From the NCBI GenBank assembly GCA_025201805.1, contig MU619291.1, positions 132,471 through 175,495 on the forward strand: a DNA stretch of 43,025 nucleotides, read 5' to 3'. Under the pieces are notes generated by a model. The model did not search any database and had not been told where the DNA came from. It was given only the letters and a program-made list of their open reading frames with translations. The stretch is from Parasitella parasitica. Lineage: Eukaryota > Mucoromycota > Mucoromycetes > Mucorales > Mucoraceae. Within the stretch, counting starts at the first letter, position 1; each line of letters opens with the position of its first letter. The translations under genes were made by a program, and so were the position numbers. Shown here in pieces: positions 24,355-36,277 of the stretch.

Positions 24355-24986
24355 GCTCTACAATAGAATACACATATAAAAAGAGCTTATCGTACAACGC
24401 ATGAATAAAGCAAAAAAAAAGACGACATTTTGATATACGAATATTGCTTCAACAACACCATCGATTGATTTTTTTTAACGGTTTTCCGTGTTCTCTGGTA
24501 TGTGTACTCGACATATTATGCGTGGAATATTTTATTTCGTGAGGGTATCTTGAAAAAAGGAAAAAAAAAAAGTTGGAGAATGTGTCAGTTTCCTCGAAAT
24601 CGACTTGCCTCTAATGCATATACTAAATGTAAATGGCAATGACCCAGTAAGTATGCTAATTACGGCTCGGATTTCATGATCAGACAGAAATGCATGATTC
24701 TATAATGAGGAGTAGCAGATGGTATAAGGGGGGGAATTGACCATTCATGCGGTAGTTGTACTTTATAGTAATGCACTCAAGGAGTTAAAAATGAGCATAG
24801 TTTTGATAAGACCCACACTGCGTGTATTTATGTAAACAGAGCAAGACCTTTGACAAAGAAAGTAACGTGGCTCAATGGTCATACAAAAGCGAAATAACCA
24901 CGTTTTGCACAACGGGGATTCAATAAAAACCGATAAATAACAATTGGAAACTGTTTTCTCTTCTTCTTCCAGGATACCAAACTACT
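24355..24986. other. Intergenic region UFD1 to PX gene
   Basis: It contains an AATAAA at 24404-24409 and A-rich runs for UFD1 3' processing. A CT-rich tract directly before ATG 24987 fits a fungal core promoter or leader. No coding exon is seen. Confidence 0.5.
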
Positions 24987-26250
24987 ATGATGGATTATCA
25001 GCAGCGAATAAACGACTTGTTGGAATGTTGTCAAAATGAATGGGTTACTGTAGAAGCACTTGCTAAAGAAGCCAATGCTACATCTTCCATCCACTATGCC
25101 AGCAAAGATTTGCGAGAGGGCATCAAAAAGCTGGTTCAATTGCAAGATAACCTTGACGATATAGGCGCAATTGTCGCAAACAATTCAGAATGGAACAAGA
25201 AGGCAGATATTCTGATGGAGAATGTACGCAAAAAGCTCGAATTTGCATCAAGACGTAGGGATTCGTTTGTGTTTGTGTTGATATACAAATAAGCTGACTG
25301 ACTGATCTTTTGTTTGCATAGTTACCGCAAACGTAAAGCCACAAACGAGCCAATCTTCGCCGTTACGACTATCAACAACATTTAATCACAATAATACAAT
25401 CTCCAGTAATAAAGCTAATAGTATATCTGAAATAAAGGAAGAGGATGAAGACCAAGACGACGAGGATGACCAATTCTTGGATGCTTCCGAAGAATTACCC
25501 GATCAAGTGCAGACAGAAGTGGATTTCACGATAGAGCCTACCTCTAGCAGTGACTATACCAAGCCTAGCAGATCGTCATCGCCGTCATCATCTCTGTCGA
25601 AAGAACAAGACAACAAACCATTGTTTGGACGTAGATCCATACTCGTAGGTTTCATCTGTGCTTCATCATGGTTACAGTGATTAACGATCGGTTGCTTAGG
25701 TAGATGAAGATATCAAATTTGTAAACAAAGAAAAGAAAAAGAGTATATTTCCATTATTGAAAGGGCTAAAGACATCTCAATCCACGCCAGTGCATGGGGC
25801 ACAGGTGCAAATCAATTTCTTTAAAAACGATAATGTTGAGCCAGATGCCAAGCATTTCATTTTTGCGACTGATGCGATAGTAGATCACCCGCTAAGGATT
25901 GGATTTGGATATGGCAGTTATATCTGCTATAGCTGTACTATACTAAGCGATAAGGTATGTCTTAGACACCAGGCCAGTGAGGGAGTAAACATACTAAAAG
26001 TCCATAGGGAGCTCCTATCACTGTACGAAAGAGATATTCGGATTTTGTAGAGTTACGGGAGGAGCTTGTCAAACAATATCCTGCGCTGAAAAGAAGTATA
26101 CCTAAACTGCCACCAAAAAAAGTGGTTGGCAAATTCACGCCTACTTTTGTTGAGCAAAGGCGAAGAGATTTGGAGTATTTTTTCAAGTACATTGTACTGC
26201 ATCCAACGTTGGGTGCGAGTCCAATCGTCAGGCATTGGATTGCGCCTTGA
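24987..26250 (+). CDS. PX-domain phosphoinositide-binding protein
   Basis: Four exons (24987-25254, 25322-25644, 25700-25954, 26008-26250) encode 362 aa. Residues 1-90 are helical, and 90-230 are acidic and Ser-rich with an EEDEDQDDEDD run. The C-terminal PX domain (about 250-361) shows the core KRYSDFVELREEL (Arg291 at the 3-phosphate position), the PPKKVVG loop and the RRRDLEYFF helix. PX domains recruit proteins to PI3P on endosomes or vacuoles. The short length and C-terminal PX recall yeast Ypt35, a Vps13 adaptor, but no diagnostic motif was checked. The third intron (25955-26007) has GTATGT and a perfect TACTAA branch site; reading through it destroys the PX domain. Two ATGs open the frame; the first is used. 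Confidence 0.82.
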
Positions 26251-26399
26251 GATTGAAACAAGTAATTGAAAAGTGCATGTAGCCCATATCTTGTATCCAC
26301 ACAGTCAATAAAAGGCCTTTTTCAAATTTTTTTTCCCACTTTCGTATTTTTCTTTCCCCTTCCTTCCTATTGCAACAAGTATCCACCTGCTTCTTTACT

Positions 26400-27669
26400 A
26401 TGAGCCACACTCCCATGGATCTTGATTCTTCACTAGACGATCTTATCAAGAAAAGAAGAACGTTTGGCTCTGATAAACACAGATTTAGAAAACAAAACAA
26501 CAACAGCAATGCTGCTAACAAAACCAAAAAGCAGCATGCAAGTCAAGTCCAATCTCGACCTTCCCTTCAAACAAGCAAGGCCAAAGTATCTAAGCCCACG
26601 CAACGTAGTAATTCTGGTATTAATGCAAGACTAGTAAGTTGAAACCCCCCCCACGTGTATATAACGCGTATATTGACTGTACGCTCACAGTCTACTGCTG
26701 TTGGAAATGCGCCTTCTGGCCCCTTGTTCACAGCTAAAAATACACCAACCACACAGCGACTAACACCAAAAGCAGACCCTTCGCAAATAATTATCACAAA
26801 GGCTATACCTGTATCAAACTCGGTTCAAAGCAGAATCGGAAGTAGTGCTGGCAGCAATGATAAAAAGGTCAAAAGTGTTATTGCTAGTCGTTTAGGAGTT
26901 CAGCCTAGGCAACTGCAATCTCAAATAAATTATTCACAACATCAACAACAGCAGCAGCAGCAGCTCCGTCAAGTGAAGCCACCATTGCCTATACAAGCAC
27001 AAAGAGATTCTATACAGATAAGAGGTATGTTCCAACCAGAGTATGCCGAGCAAGGACAAGGGATCTCGATTCGCGGTAGATCCAACACAGCTACAGCAAG
27101 ATCTGGTATATCCATTAGAGGCGAATCTGGCCCTACTACCGTATTGATGACTGGATTGGATCCATATACTAATAGCGATGACGTGAGAGTAGGTTGAACA
27201 TATAGCTCTGCTCACTCTTGCATTATTGAATTCGTTTTATAGATTACTGTAGAAGAGTTTGGAAATGTGTTGAGTTGTGAGGTTCTAAGAGATCGTCAAG
27301 GCCGCTCCTTTAGAGAAGCTGAAATCGAGTTTAGTACAAAGGACGCTGCGTTAGATTGTATTGCTCAAATGGATAACCGATTAGCAGATGGTCAGTATAT
27401 AAAGTATTTTAGAGATTTGTAACCTGTGTGTAGCTGAAAAATTATCTTGAAATAGATTGCATTTTACGTGTCATTTTGAGAGAACCTAAAAAACCACAGA
27501 CTTATGTTCAAAAACAGATTCGATCTATGATCCAACCTTCTTATGAGTAAGTGTGTAGAAAACTAATAAGAATCGCAGCATTTCGCTTATTATTGTGCTT
27601 TTGTTTAGAATGTCTGGCAAAATGTATTCAGATCAACTAACACCAAGATACGACATTTTTCGTCAATAG
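26400..27669 (+). CDS. ALY/REF (Yra1-type) mRNA export adaptor
   Basis: Five exons (26400-26633, 26691-27188, 27243-27390, 27456-27546, 27609-27669) encode 343 aa. The N-terminus has a UAP56-binding motif (MDLDSSLDDLIKKRR, 6-20). A long basic Ser/Gln/Asn-rich linker follows, with seven Gln near residue 165 and two IRG-type repeats (SIRGRS and SIRGES). The RRM (about 227-310) reads TTVLMTGLDPYTNSDDVR, then LRDRQGRSFREAEIEF, the ALY form of RNP1 with its aromatic positions changed. ALY/REF proteins link the helicase UAP56/Sub2 and the TREX complex to the Mex67 export receptor. The usual C-terminal second UAP56-binding motif is not obvious. The frame opens earlier but the first true ATG is 26400. 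The stop of the PX gene is only 150 nt upstream. Confidence 0.85.
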
Positions 27670-29318
27670 ATGACAGCGATGATACGAAGCAAACATATAT
27701 ATACACACAAACACCTGAACATCAATTAAGTACACACTCACACACTTACACACTCATGAAATAAAACGGATGTAAAAAAGAAAGAAAAAATCTGGGATAT
27801 CAAGAAGCAGCGAAACGAAAAACTGTATACATCAAACAATGTAAAGTCAATCAAAATAAATCCACCTATTATTGCTGAAAACCCGGGTTAATGTGGACCA
27901 CAAGTTAAACACCTTTTTTTTTTTATTAATTAAAATAAATAAAATTGAAAAGTGGAGGAATTGTTAGAACAAGGGCATTTTTGCATTTTTCCTATGGATT
28001 GATACTTGGTTGCCAAAGATAGTATCCGTAAGCTGTGGATACAAAATATTAAATACCTCGAATATATAAACAAAAAATAGTTCGGCTCTTCTTTAATGTA
28101 AACAACAAAATTTAGAAATTTATAGGATAAGGCATATTAATCACCGAATATATAATCTAATCAGAAGCGTATTTTTTTATCGTCATATTTTAGTGTGTGT
28201 TGAGGTTATTTACGCTCTTTCATTGACTACTTGATTGTTAAAGTGTGTCTTTTAGGCCTCATCTTGTCATATTTAGACTTAATCCGTTATATCCCGACTT
28301 ATTCTATCTTATTGAGACTTATTCTAGTGATTCAAGCTTATTTTACTATATTTTGACTTATTCTGTCATATTTTGACCCTCTTCCATCATACTTTGACTT
28401 ATTCTATAGTGTTGAGGCTTATCCCATTATATTTAAGTTTAATCAATTATATTTAGACTTGTTATATTGTGTTTAGACTTATTCCATTATATCTAAGTCT
28501 ATTCTATCATTACATAGACTTAATCCATCATATTCAGACTTGTGAATAAAGTCTTTGAAAAAGTCGCTCAAAATTACCTAACAGTGGCTGCTTAGTTAAG
28601 AATACTCATTAATAATTTTTGATATAGACTTTTCTTGAATTATTATGTCCAGGGCTATCTGATAGATATAACTTTACTGAAGAGCGCATATCCCAAAGGT
28701 TAAATTTCATCTTGATTCCAATATTGTTGTCGGCAATGACGCATCAAAATATGAGGAGTAGTCAGACTCAAAATTAGCAGTGTTGGTATAGGAAGTCATT
28801 TCAGAACTAACATTAGTTCTGGTTACATCAAATTCCTCTGCTTTTTCAGTTTAGTTTAGCATTTTTTGTTGACATAGATACAAAGGCTGAAATTTCCAAA
28901 ATCTACAGTAAATAGACATTGGAAATTGTGGTAATGGATAACAAGATCCCTATTAGGGATTAAAACTTTAAGACCAGAGCACGCATTACTCCACAGTTCA
29001 AAGCAACACTTTGTAAAAACTATTGTGCAAATTACGTTATACTGTTCGTATTTCATATTATTACAGTGAATGAAAACGGTAGAGCCCATAAAATTCGAAA
29101 TACCACCTGCCTGCCTCTTCTGTTTAGATATACAGAATATTTAATGGAGTTTCGCTGTATACTGCACACTGCCGCCGAATGATTGAACAATGTATCCACT
29201 AAATGCAGTGCTTGTAAAGCTAAACAAGTAAATAAATATAAAAAAAACAATTGGTTTTTTGATATGAGACTTTATTTGACCATTGTATGCTATTGTATTT
29301 ACAACCAAACCGAGCGGA
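27670..29318. other. 1.6-kb intergenic region with a minisatellite
   Basis: Apart from the 20-bp tandem repeat this is AT-rich DNA with no convincing ORF. The CA-rich stretch near 27700-27750 directly follows the ALY/REF stop and is probably its 3' untranslated region. Confidence 0.5.
28252..28548. repeat. Degenerate 20-bp minisatellite, about 14 copies
   Basis: The sequence resolves into about 14 units of 19-21 bases with a consensus close to TTTAGACTTATTCTATCATA. Clear unit starts include 28272 (TTTAGACTTAATCC) and then one every 20 bases to about 28532. GACTTATTC is the best-kept core; single-base changes are scattered and a few units gained or lost one base. Twenty is not a multiple of three, so it is not a protein repeat. 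It lies in intergenic DNA between convergent genes. Confidence 0.85.
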
Positions 29319-30254
29319 TTAGTAAACGGTGGACATGTGATATTGTGATTCCTCAAAATCTTTGATTTGTTGAGCATGCAATCTATGATGTCTAGCACCG
29401 TTAGACAAACGTTTGGCGTAAGCGCCCACAACATATGCAAAGTAAATCTAGCAATTTGTAAGTATATCTGCAGACGGGCTCTATATATGATGTTTGTGTA
29501 AATTACCTGAACCAATTGAACTATGAAAACAATCACACCAAATATAATTGTGAAAGACTTGATCATGCTTGAACAATTGTCTCTGCTAGTAGCATGCTCA
29601 GTTAATAACCCTTGGTATTTAACAGGTGAATAATAGGCATTGTTGTTATTGAGTTGTGTGGGTGTGATGTTTTGTTGAGCATTTCCAACGCCAACAAATC
29701 CGACTACTGAGCATGAGTCAATGATTTGCTGCTTGTTGACTGCAATCAAAATGAGTGAAGCAACATAGACGATGGTTGATAGGATACAATTCACCCAAAC
29801 AATGACACTGAATGCTTTTGAAAATCTTCTGGAACCCTATTTAAATATGTTAGTTCATTTAAAGATACTACAAATCTTGAAAACGTACAAACAATGAGCC
29901 AATAATCCCACAAAAGCCACCAATACAAATGAACACAGCAAACAATAAATTAATATAATACCAAGGTCTAGCAGCTTGTCCTGAATAAAATACAATAGCT
30001 AGGTTTGTTGTAGACTGTATGAGTTTACATTTTACATTTCGATTTCGTCACATATACAATAACTTACAGTTTACACCTACAAAGCCAGTTGCAGCGTAAA
30101 ATAGATATATCGCCTACATGAAAAATAATAATAAGTATATACTGTTTAGTTGATCTTATTAAAAAACTCGAATTACGAAAAACCAAATGGCAATGAAAAA
30201 AGTGCCCAATCTTAGTGGGATTAGGCAGCAGCATTTTTCTAGACCAAGACCCAT
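29319..30254 (-). CDS. Four-span membrane protein of unknown function
   Basis: Five exons (30254-30177, 30113-30081, 30014-29889, 29836-29507, 29447-29319) encode 231 aa. Four hydrophobic helices sit at about 11-37, 55-79, 86-112 and 170-197. A CCC cluster at 8-10, just before the first helix, is a likely palmitoylation site. The loop between helices 3 and 4 (about 113-169) is Asn/Gln-rich with Cys in SCSVVG and NCSSM. The C-terminus is a 35-residue, His/Arg-rich cytosolic tail ending HMSTVY. The topology is tetraspan-like, but I see no canonical tetraspanin CCG motif. The second exon is only 33 nt; its donor GTAGGT was chosen because the stronger GTAAGT 12 nt later breaks the frame. Confidence 0.75.
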
Positions 30255-30364
30255 TGTGTGAACCGTATGATTAATATGAACAAACGAGTGTGATAGAGGA
30301 ATGGGTATGATGCAAAATTACAAAAATTGATAATAGTATGATATAAAGACTTGGATAGAAGTAG

Positions 30365-30395
<31 letters not shown>

Positions 30396-31930
30396 GGAGG
30401 GGAAAAGAAAGAAAGAAAGCTGAAAAAGGGAGCACATTTGGCACTAAAATTAAGTGTGTTTAACAAGCCAAATTAAGCTCTTTGATTTGCCATGACATTT
30501 ATTATCGTAAACTACAATAGCAACTCTTTCTCTACTCATAAAACGTTTCGAATAGTTCGTTAATTATCTTGTGAATAGTTTTGATTGCAAATATAAGACG
30601 CTTTCTATCGTTTATCGTCCAGAATTTGTTCATTTTAAAGGTTTTGCTGATCAAGAACTCTGTGATACAAAGGTAATTAACGTATACTAAAAAACGGAAA
30701 GTGATAATAAATGACTGTGGTGAATCAAATTTCTCAATGTGCTTTGTTTTTTTCGTTAACTTTAATACAAAAAGTTTTATTCGTTAACAAGGCTACTTTC
30801 CAAGCAACTTTGGGCGCCGATGCTATAAAATAATGTTTAATTAACATTGACAATCTGAAATACTTGAGATTTATAAAACAAATTCTAACTTGATTAAATA
30901 TACTCTAGGGCCAGTAACCTATTTCAACGACCAAGAACTCACATTGTCCCTATTAGCTTTCGTCAAACATATACCATCAGATTTTGACTATGCTTATATC
31001 GAATCAGCTAAAGAAAATTCCAATGATAGTATGATATTCAGTGATTTAAACAAACAATGCATCATTTGGGGAATTACATAACAAGATCTACTTTCTATCA
31101 AGGGCAAACTGGTCATGTACTCTAATCCATCTCTAAGCTATCCGTGACAAAATGTCCTTTAATAGCTAGCCACTGTTGCTGTTATCATTGCCAGCAAGAA
31201 TAGTTGGATCGCCCGGACTATGTCATGCTCCGCCAAGACCTATTATAATTTACTTTTATTATAAAGAATGATGGGTAACTACTTTTTGTTATAAAGTAAT
31301 AATTGTCTTTCCTGATCTGTGCGGCATCTTTTACGGTTCAACGATATTGTTTGATACACCGTCCCTGAGAATTTGATTTTGATTCTTGGCTGTATTGCTG
31401 TAGCCAATAACATAGAGGAGGCAAAATCGAAACCGTGCGTATGTGTGTATATGCATATATGTGCCTGTCTGAGTACGTGTATGTATTATATTGATCGCCC
31501 AACTCGATTTTCTTCTGATGCATGCATTATACGATGACTTGTAAGGTTTTCTTTTTTATTTAAAAAAAAATTAGGTATGGCATATAAATCATGAATAATC
31601 ATAAATGTAACCTAAAATCTGAGCGGTATCAAAACTGAATTCAAGAAAACCGTTATGTAGACTGAAGTGAGGAAATATAAAATTAATTTTACAAGAAAAC
31701 GCACTCCTCACTCGCCAGACGAGTGTGTGAGAAAAAGACGTCGACTATTTGAAAATTAGTAAAAGGATATGTCCAGGTAACATGCCAAACAGAAAAAGGA
31801 CTTCAAATTACTATAAACAGAAAGGAAGAATACTTGTACCGACAACCTTTTGAAAAAGAAGTTTTTTTTTTCCTTCTTCCTTTCTTTGCCTCTTTTATCT
31901 CTCTCTTCATTTTTTATTTTTGGTTAAATA
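30255..31930. other. 1.7-kb intergenic region between divergent genes
   Basis: A 22-nt A run begins at 30365. An orphan frame at 30890-31081 encodes 63 residues (LTLSLLAFVKHIPSDF) with no known domain; it may be a relic. The last 70 bases before ATG 31931 are strongly pyrimidine-rich, like other leaders here. Confidence 0.45.
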
Positions 31931-33487
31931 ATGCTGAATTCGTATATAAATGAACAACCAAAAATTAGAATTGAAAATGATAGATTAGTTGCGTCCGAAC
32001 ACATCAAATCCGGCTCAATCATACTTGTCCAACCGCCACTGGCATCAGTCCCAGTGCCAGCCAAACGTCACCAGAGATGCAACTACTGTCTGCGCAAGGC
32101 ACAGCTGCAATGCTGCTCTCGCTGTAGATCGGCCTATTTCTGCAGCAACGAATGCTTTCGAAATGCCTGGCTTCATTTCCATCGAGTCCTGTGCGAGCCC
32201 CAAGAGACAGACATTTACAAAGATGTAGATGCAGATCGATGGTTATTGGAGAGAACAGCCTTGACCCTCCATAGTCACGAGCGTCTGAATAAGCAACAAT
32301 CGCACTCTCCGCCTCACTTGCCTTTTGCCATTCAGGCACTTCAGTTACACACACCCAACTATCAAGGCACCCAGCAACACAACAACACTGTGGAAGATGT
32401 AGCAAAGTTTTTAGAGCCATTCGACTGCCAAATTTCACTGCAAGACCTCGATACGCTTTGGCATAGAATCAAGCGGTGCGCATTTCCAATTGTGGATCCC
32501 GAGCACCACATGGATCAAGTTGCTGTGGGCGTATACCCCATCACAGCACTATTCGTTGGCCATTCCTGCCGACCTAATGCCGCTCTGCTATACAAACAAG
32601 GCACGCAGTCTCTCTTAACATTGGATAATATTTTACCTGGAGAACCCATCACCATTTCATATGTCGATGTCGTCAGCACAAAACCAGCAAGAACGCAGGC
32701 AACAAAGGAGAGATTTGGGTCGGATTATGCATGTCATTGTACAAGATGTGAGGGTGATTTGTCTATAGTGGACACTGCTTTGGAGAAAGGCGAATCGTTG
32801 GGAATGTCCGAGCAGGATGGACTAGAGTTGATGAGCAAGCACATTAAATCGTGGTCAGTACTTGATATGGTCAAACATGCAGAGGCAAAGGATAAGGATA
32901 GTTGGTCGCCCATTCAAGTCTTGGAGCCACCTGAATTTGCGCATTTCGTCAGCCGGATTGCAGCACCAGACATTTACTATGCTTCAATTGATGACAAAAA
33001 ACGGCAATCTGACAACATGTACAAGTTTTATATGAAAGAGGATAGAGCACATTTGTTGCAGCGCATACCAACAGCTATGGCTGCCCTGCTGAATGTGCCA
33101 AAGGTGCCGGCATTCACCTTGGCGTCTATCCGTGCGGCTGAAAAATTACTCTTCCAGCGTATCTCTGAGGGAAAATGGGTCGAAAGTTCTCGATGTGCCT
33201 TATACCTGTTTGTTGTATACCGCATAATGTACCCTCCCCTCCACCCTACTCTCGCTTACCATACCCTCATCTTGGCAAGGTCTGGGTGGAACGCTTTGGT
33301 TGAGATGGAGCTGATTGGCGTCGAGAAAAAGCTTGAGAGGATCTATGCAAATGGCACCCGAACATGGATTGAACTGGCTAAAAATGCGATAGACGTTACG
33401 TTCGGAAGAGAGTCTAGTTTATGGAGAGATGTGATTGAGCTTCAATGGGTTTATGAGCGTGAACGCAAAGTGAAAGGCACAGCATAA
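31931..33487 (+). CDS. SET and MYND domain (SMYD-type) protein methyltransferase
   Basis: One uninterrupted exon of 518 aa. The MYND zinc finger runs from Cys50 to Cys88 (C50, C53, C62, C65, C71, C75, H84, C88), inserted in a split SET domain as in SMYD proteins. The SET core has GHSCRPN at 210-216 and ISYVD at 242-246. A post-SET Cys cluster (C268, C270, C273) follows. SMYD enzymes methylate lysines of histones and other proteins. The usual NHSC motif is GHSC here, so the Asn that contacts S-adenosylmethionine is replaced by Gly. The C-terminal 200 residues are helical, as in the SMYD tail. Lack of introns is unusual beside its intron-rich neighbours. AATAAA occurs just after the stop. Confidence 0.9.
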   Translation: MLNSYINEQPKIRIENDRLVASEHIKSGSIILVQPPLASVPVPAKRHQRCNYCLRKAQLQCCSRCRSAYFCSNECFRNAWLHFHRVLCEPQETDIYKDVDADRWLLERTALTLHSHERLNKQQSHSPPHLPFAIQALQLHTPNYQGTQQHNNTVEDVAKFLEPFDCQISLQDLDTLWHRIKRCAFPIVDPEHHMDQVAVGVYPITALFVGHSCRPNAALLYKQGTQSLLTLDNILPGEPITISYVDVVSTKPARTQATKERFGSDYACHCTRCEGDLSIVDTALEKGESLGMSEQDGLELMSKHIKSWSVLDMVKHAEAKDKDSWSPIQVLEPPEFAHFVSRIAAPDIYYASIDDKKRQSDNMYKFYMKEDRAHLLQRIPTAMAALLNVPKVPAFTLASIRAAEKLLFQRISEGKWVESSRCALYLFVVYRIMYPPLHPTLAYHTLILARSGWNALVEMELIGVEKKLERIYANGTRTWIELAKNAIDVTFGRESSLWRDVIELQWVYERERKVKGTA

Positions 33488-36277
33488 ACATAATTAAATA
33501 AAGCAGTTAAAGCACAGTTTTCTTCTATACATACAATAAAACTTACTTTGTTTCTACCCATTGCCCAGAAAAATAGTGTTTGTTTTATTGAATGTTCAAA
33601 ATTAATTTGCCCAGCTCTTCGAAAATAGATTGAGTTCTTTAAGTGTTTAGGAAAAAAATTATCAGAGTGTTGGAAGAGTTCCTGCAAATGCCAAATAGGA
33701 CAATCTTTAAAAACTATTGAGATGGGAGTTTCCGTACCTTTCATCTTGTTTCATTTGAGCTATCCTTCAAAGCTTTCCATGAATGCTCAATAGCGTTGAG
33801 CTCAGGGGAAAATGGCGGGAGGTATACATACATATATACACCTTCTTTCGTTGATTACGGTGAGGATCAACAAGATTATGACTATGAATTAGGGTATTGG
33901 CCGCCATAACTATCTGAAATCCCTTTTCATGTTGATAAGCTCATCCACAATGTCAATGTGTCATTACTAACTAGATGTAATAATTGGCTGTAATTCATTT
34001 TGATGATTTTCGTTTATGGTGCCTATAGTCTTTCTTTTTTTTTTGGAATTTCCTGGTCCCTTATATTCACACTCACAACACCAAATGCTAAAGTTGCGCC
34101 GATAATTGTGTGGTGGGGAGCAACTTCTGATAAGCTTAAGCCTAGGCTTATCAGTGGTGGAAGCGTACAAAATACTCTGAGCATGGGACATTGTTTGATT
34201 AATAATTGCATGACATGGACGTTTTCAGTCTTTAGTATAGCTGATGCATAAAATACTTTGTCAGAGTGTATTTTAGGCTCTTTCTTGTGGAGGGATATTT
34301 CCCTAGACCCCCTTCAGCTCAATTGAGCACTATTTCAAGCTGGATTTGACAAATTTTCTTGTATATTCGCTGCCAGGCTTCTATAAGGAGCAAAATAAAC
34401 ACCATCTTATGCGCCATAAGACCAGGAGGTATGACCATCGCTATCTGAGCATACCTTGCTTTCCACTGGGCGATGTCTGTATCAAAAGTAATCTGCAAAA
34501 ACAGTTTTATTTTTCAATATTTATCGTAAATATATATATCAAATATTTGCCCATAACCTCTGCTAAAATTGTCAGTTTCTGCCTATTAAATGGAGCCTCA
34601 ATTCCAACATTATTGACACTGCCACTCAAATGGAATTGTATAAAGACTTCTAGAAAATAGGACCAGAGCAATCCTGACTTCATCCTTTTTCAATCATCAG
34701 TGAAGGCCCTACGTTCTCCGCGATATAGTCGCTTGCAGTGCCTTATTACTTATTTGTCGTTGGAAATAATCGTTATTCATATCGAAATAACTCTTCTCAA
34801 TATCTACACAACTTTACCTTTTATGTTTCTTCTTCTGTTTGGAAATTGTTACCAACGTATTTCGTGATGAAAATAGAAAGCTGAACATTATATCAGTTCC
34901 TTTATTGGCTCGTGTTTTTATAAGACAATAAAAAAGTCTGGTGATCTTCTTAAGTACATTCGTAGAGCTTACTATGGATTTATTGAAGAAGGTCCCGAAT
35001 ATCTTAAAATATTAATGAACATTTGCAGCCTTTTTATTAACTGATATTTTATGTGCGACAAAAAGAAACTAGCGAAATATTGGTAGGATTAAATGTATCC
35101 AATGTCTTTGTATCAATTGGCAAGCTGCGTTTTTTATATTCAAAAAGACGACATAGAAAATTTACTGCCGCAAAGAGAAAACGGCTTCAAAATTGATGTT
35201 AGAATCGTTTGCTGCTACAACGGTGTTAATTATAAATTTGTTAATGGGAGCCGCCTGCCCTTCAGGTGATGATAAAATCGCACAGGACGAAGGAAAACTC
35301 AACCGAGAGGGTAAAAATATTCAAAATTATTTTGTTGAGGATTAATGCAGTACTTTATTTCCGTTCATCAATAGTTGACCTATTCATCAGTATTAATACG
35401 TTACACCTTCCTTCGCCTAGTCTTTATACCTATTCGTATTCATCGATACAATGTTGCTTTGCCAACAAGCATTCCGGAAGTTGAGGAAGTAGTACCTGAT
35501 TTAATCGTCAACTTATTGACTTTATGTTCAAGTACTTGGTACATTAAACATTATGCTCACCAAATTATCAATACTAACTTGTGTCTCTTAGAGCTATGTA
35601 CTCTATATAAAGAAAACTATTTTCCAAAAACGTAGAGAAGCTTTCGTTACCAAAGTGTCTTTTGGCAAAGATAATAAATCTCGTAACTAGAAACTATTAG
35701 AAATGAGCTATTGGACCCGCCCTTGGTACTTCACGTCCCTTTAAGTCCCAAAAGCCTGCCTCCGCGACAACCTGTATGGTGTATGCCTGCAAACAATGTA
35801 ATGGAAAAACTGTTGAAAGCCTACTTTTCAACCAATCTCCCATTAACGATGGCATTTGGGAATTTGGTTGAATGCAAGATTTTATAATTCATATAATGAA
35901 AAATATAGTGGCAAACATATTTGTTGCGAAGATTAGCTGTGTCCCTGTCCCCATCATAAATCCTCAATTGTATAAAATAAGAATAAGTGCATTATGCATC
36001 TTCATGTTTTCCATAAGAGATGTTTTCCGTCTTTATGAAAAATGTTCATTATGTGGACAATAATTATTTGATTACAAAAACCCAAAATGTTGGTCAACTT
36101 AATTGGGCAGTGTCTTCGAAAGGTCGGTGGAAAGAGCACTAATCCTCCAATGAAATGCACAAGACCAAATTGGAGCTTTATGTGTAAACGCGGTCTATAA
36201 ATCTTCCAGTATCTTCTTTCCCCTCCCTTTTGGCTTTTCGCTTTTCGTTTACACTTTTAATTAGTTTTTGCTGAACT
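33488..36277. other. 2.8-kb gene-poor region with transposon remains
   Basis: Besides the mariner relic at its left end, this stretch holds short interrupted frames. The longest is 35375-35635 (+), 86 codons with no recognisable motif. The right end, pyrimidine-rich from 36215, should be the promoter of the P5A ATPase gene. Confidence 0.45.
33741..33985 (-). pseudogene. Decayed Tc1/mariner-type transposase (C-terminal part)
   Basis: On the minus strand, 33824-33765 reads YLPPFSPELNAIEHSWKALK, the hallmark of the third catalytic region of Tc1/mariner DDE transposases (PPxSPxLNxIExxW). It ends at a TGA at 33741. Upstream, in a different frame, comes IVMAANTLIHSH near 33930, matching the second-Asp block (VMDNAxIH) with the Asp lost. 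The frame change between the blocks and the lost Asp show it is dead. I did not find its ends; remains may extend to about 34700. Confidence 0.65.

Noticed and set aside
25955-26007. Reading straight through this segment as coding in the PX gene.
   Set aside because: It stays open but ends at a premature stop and destroys the PX core. GTATGT, TACTAA and TAG mark it as an intron, and its removal restores RKRYSDF.
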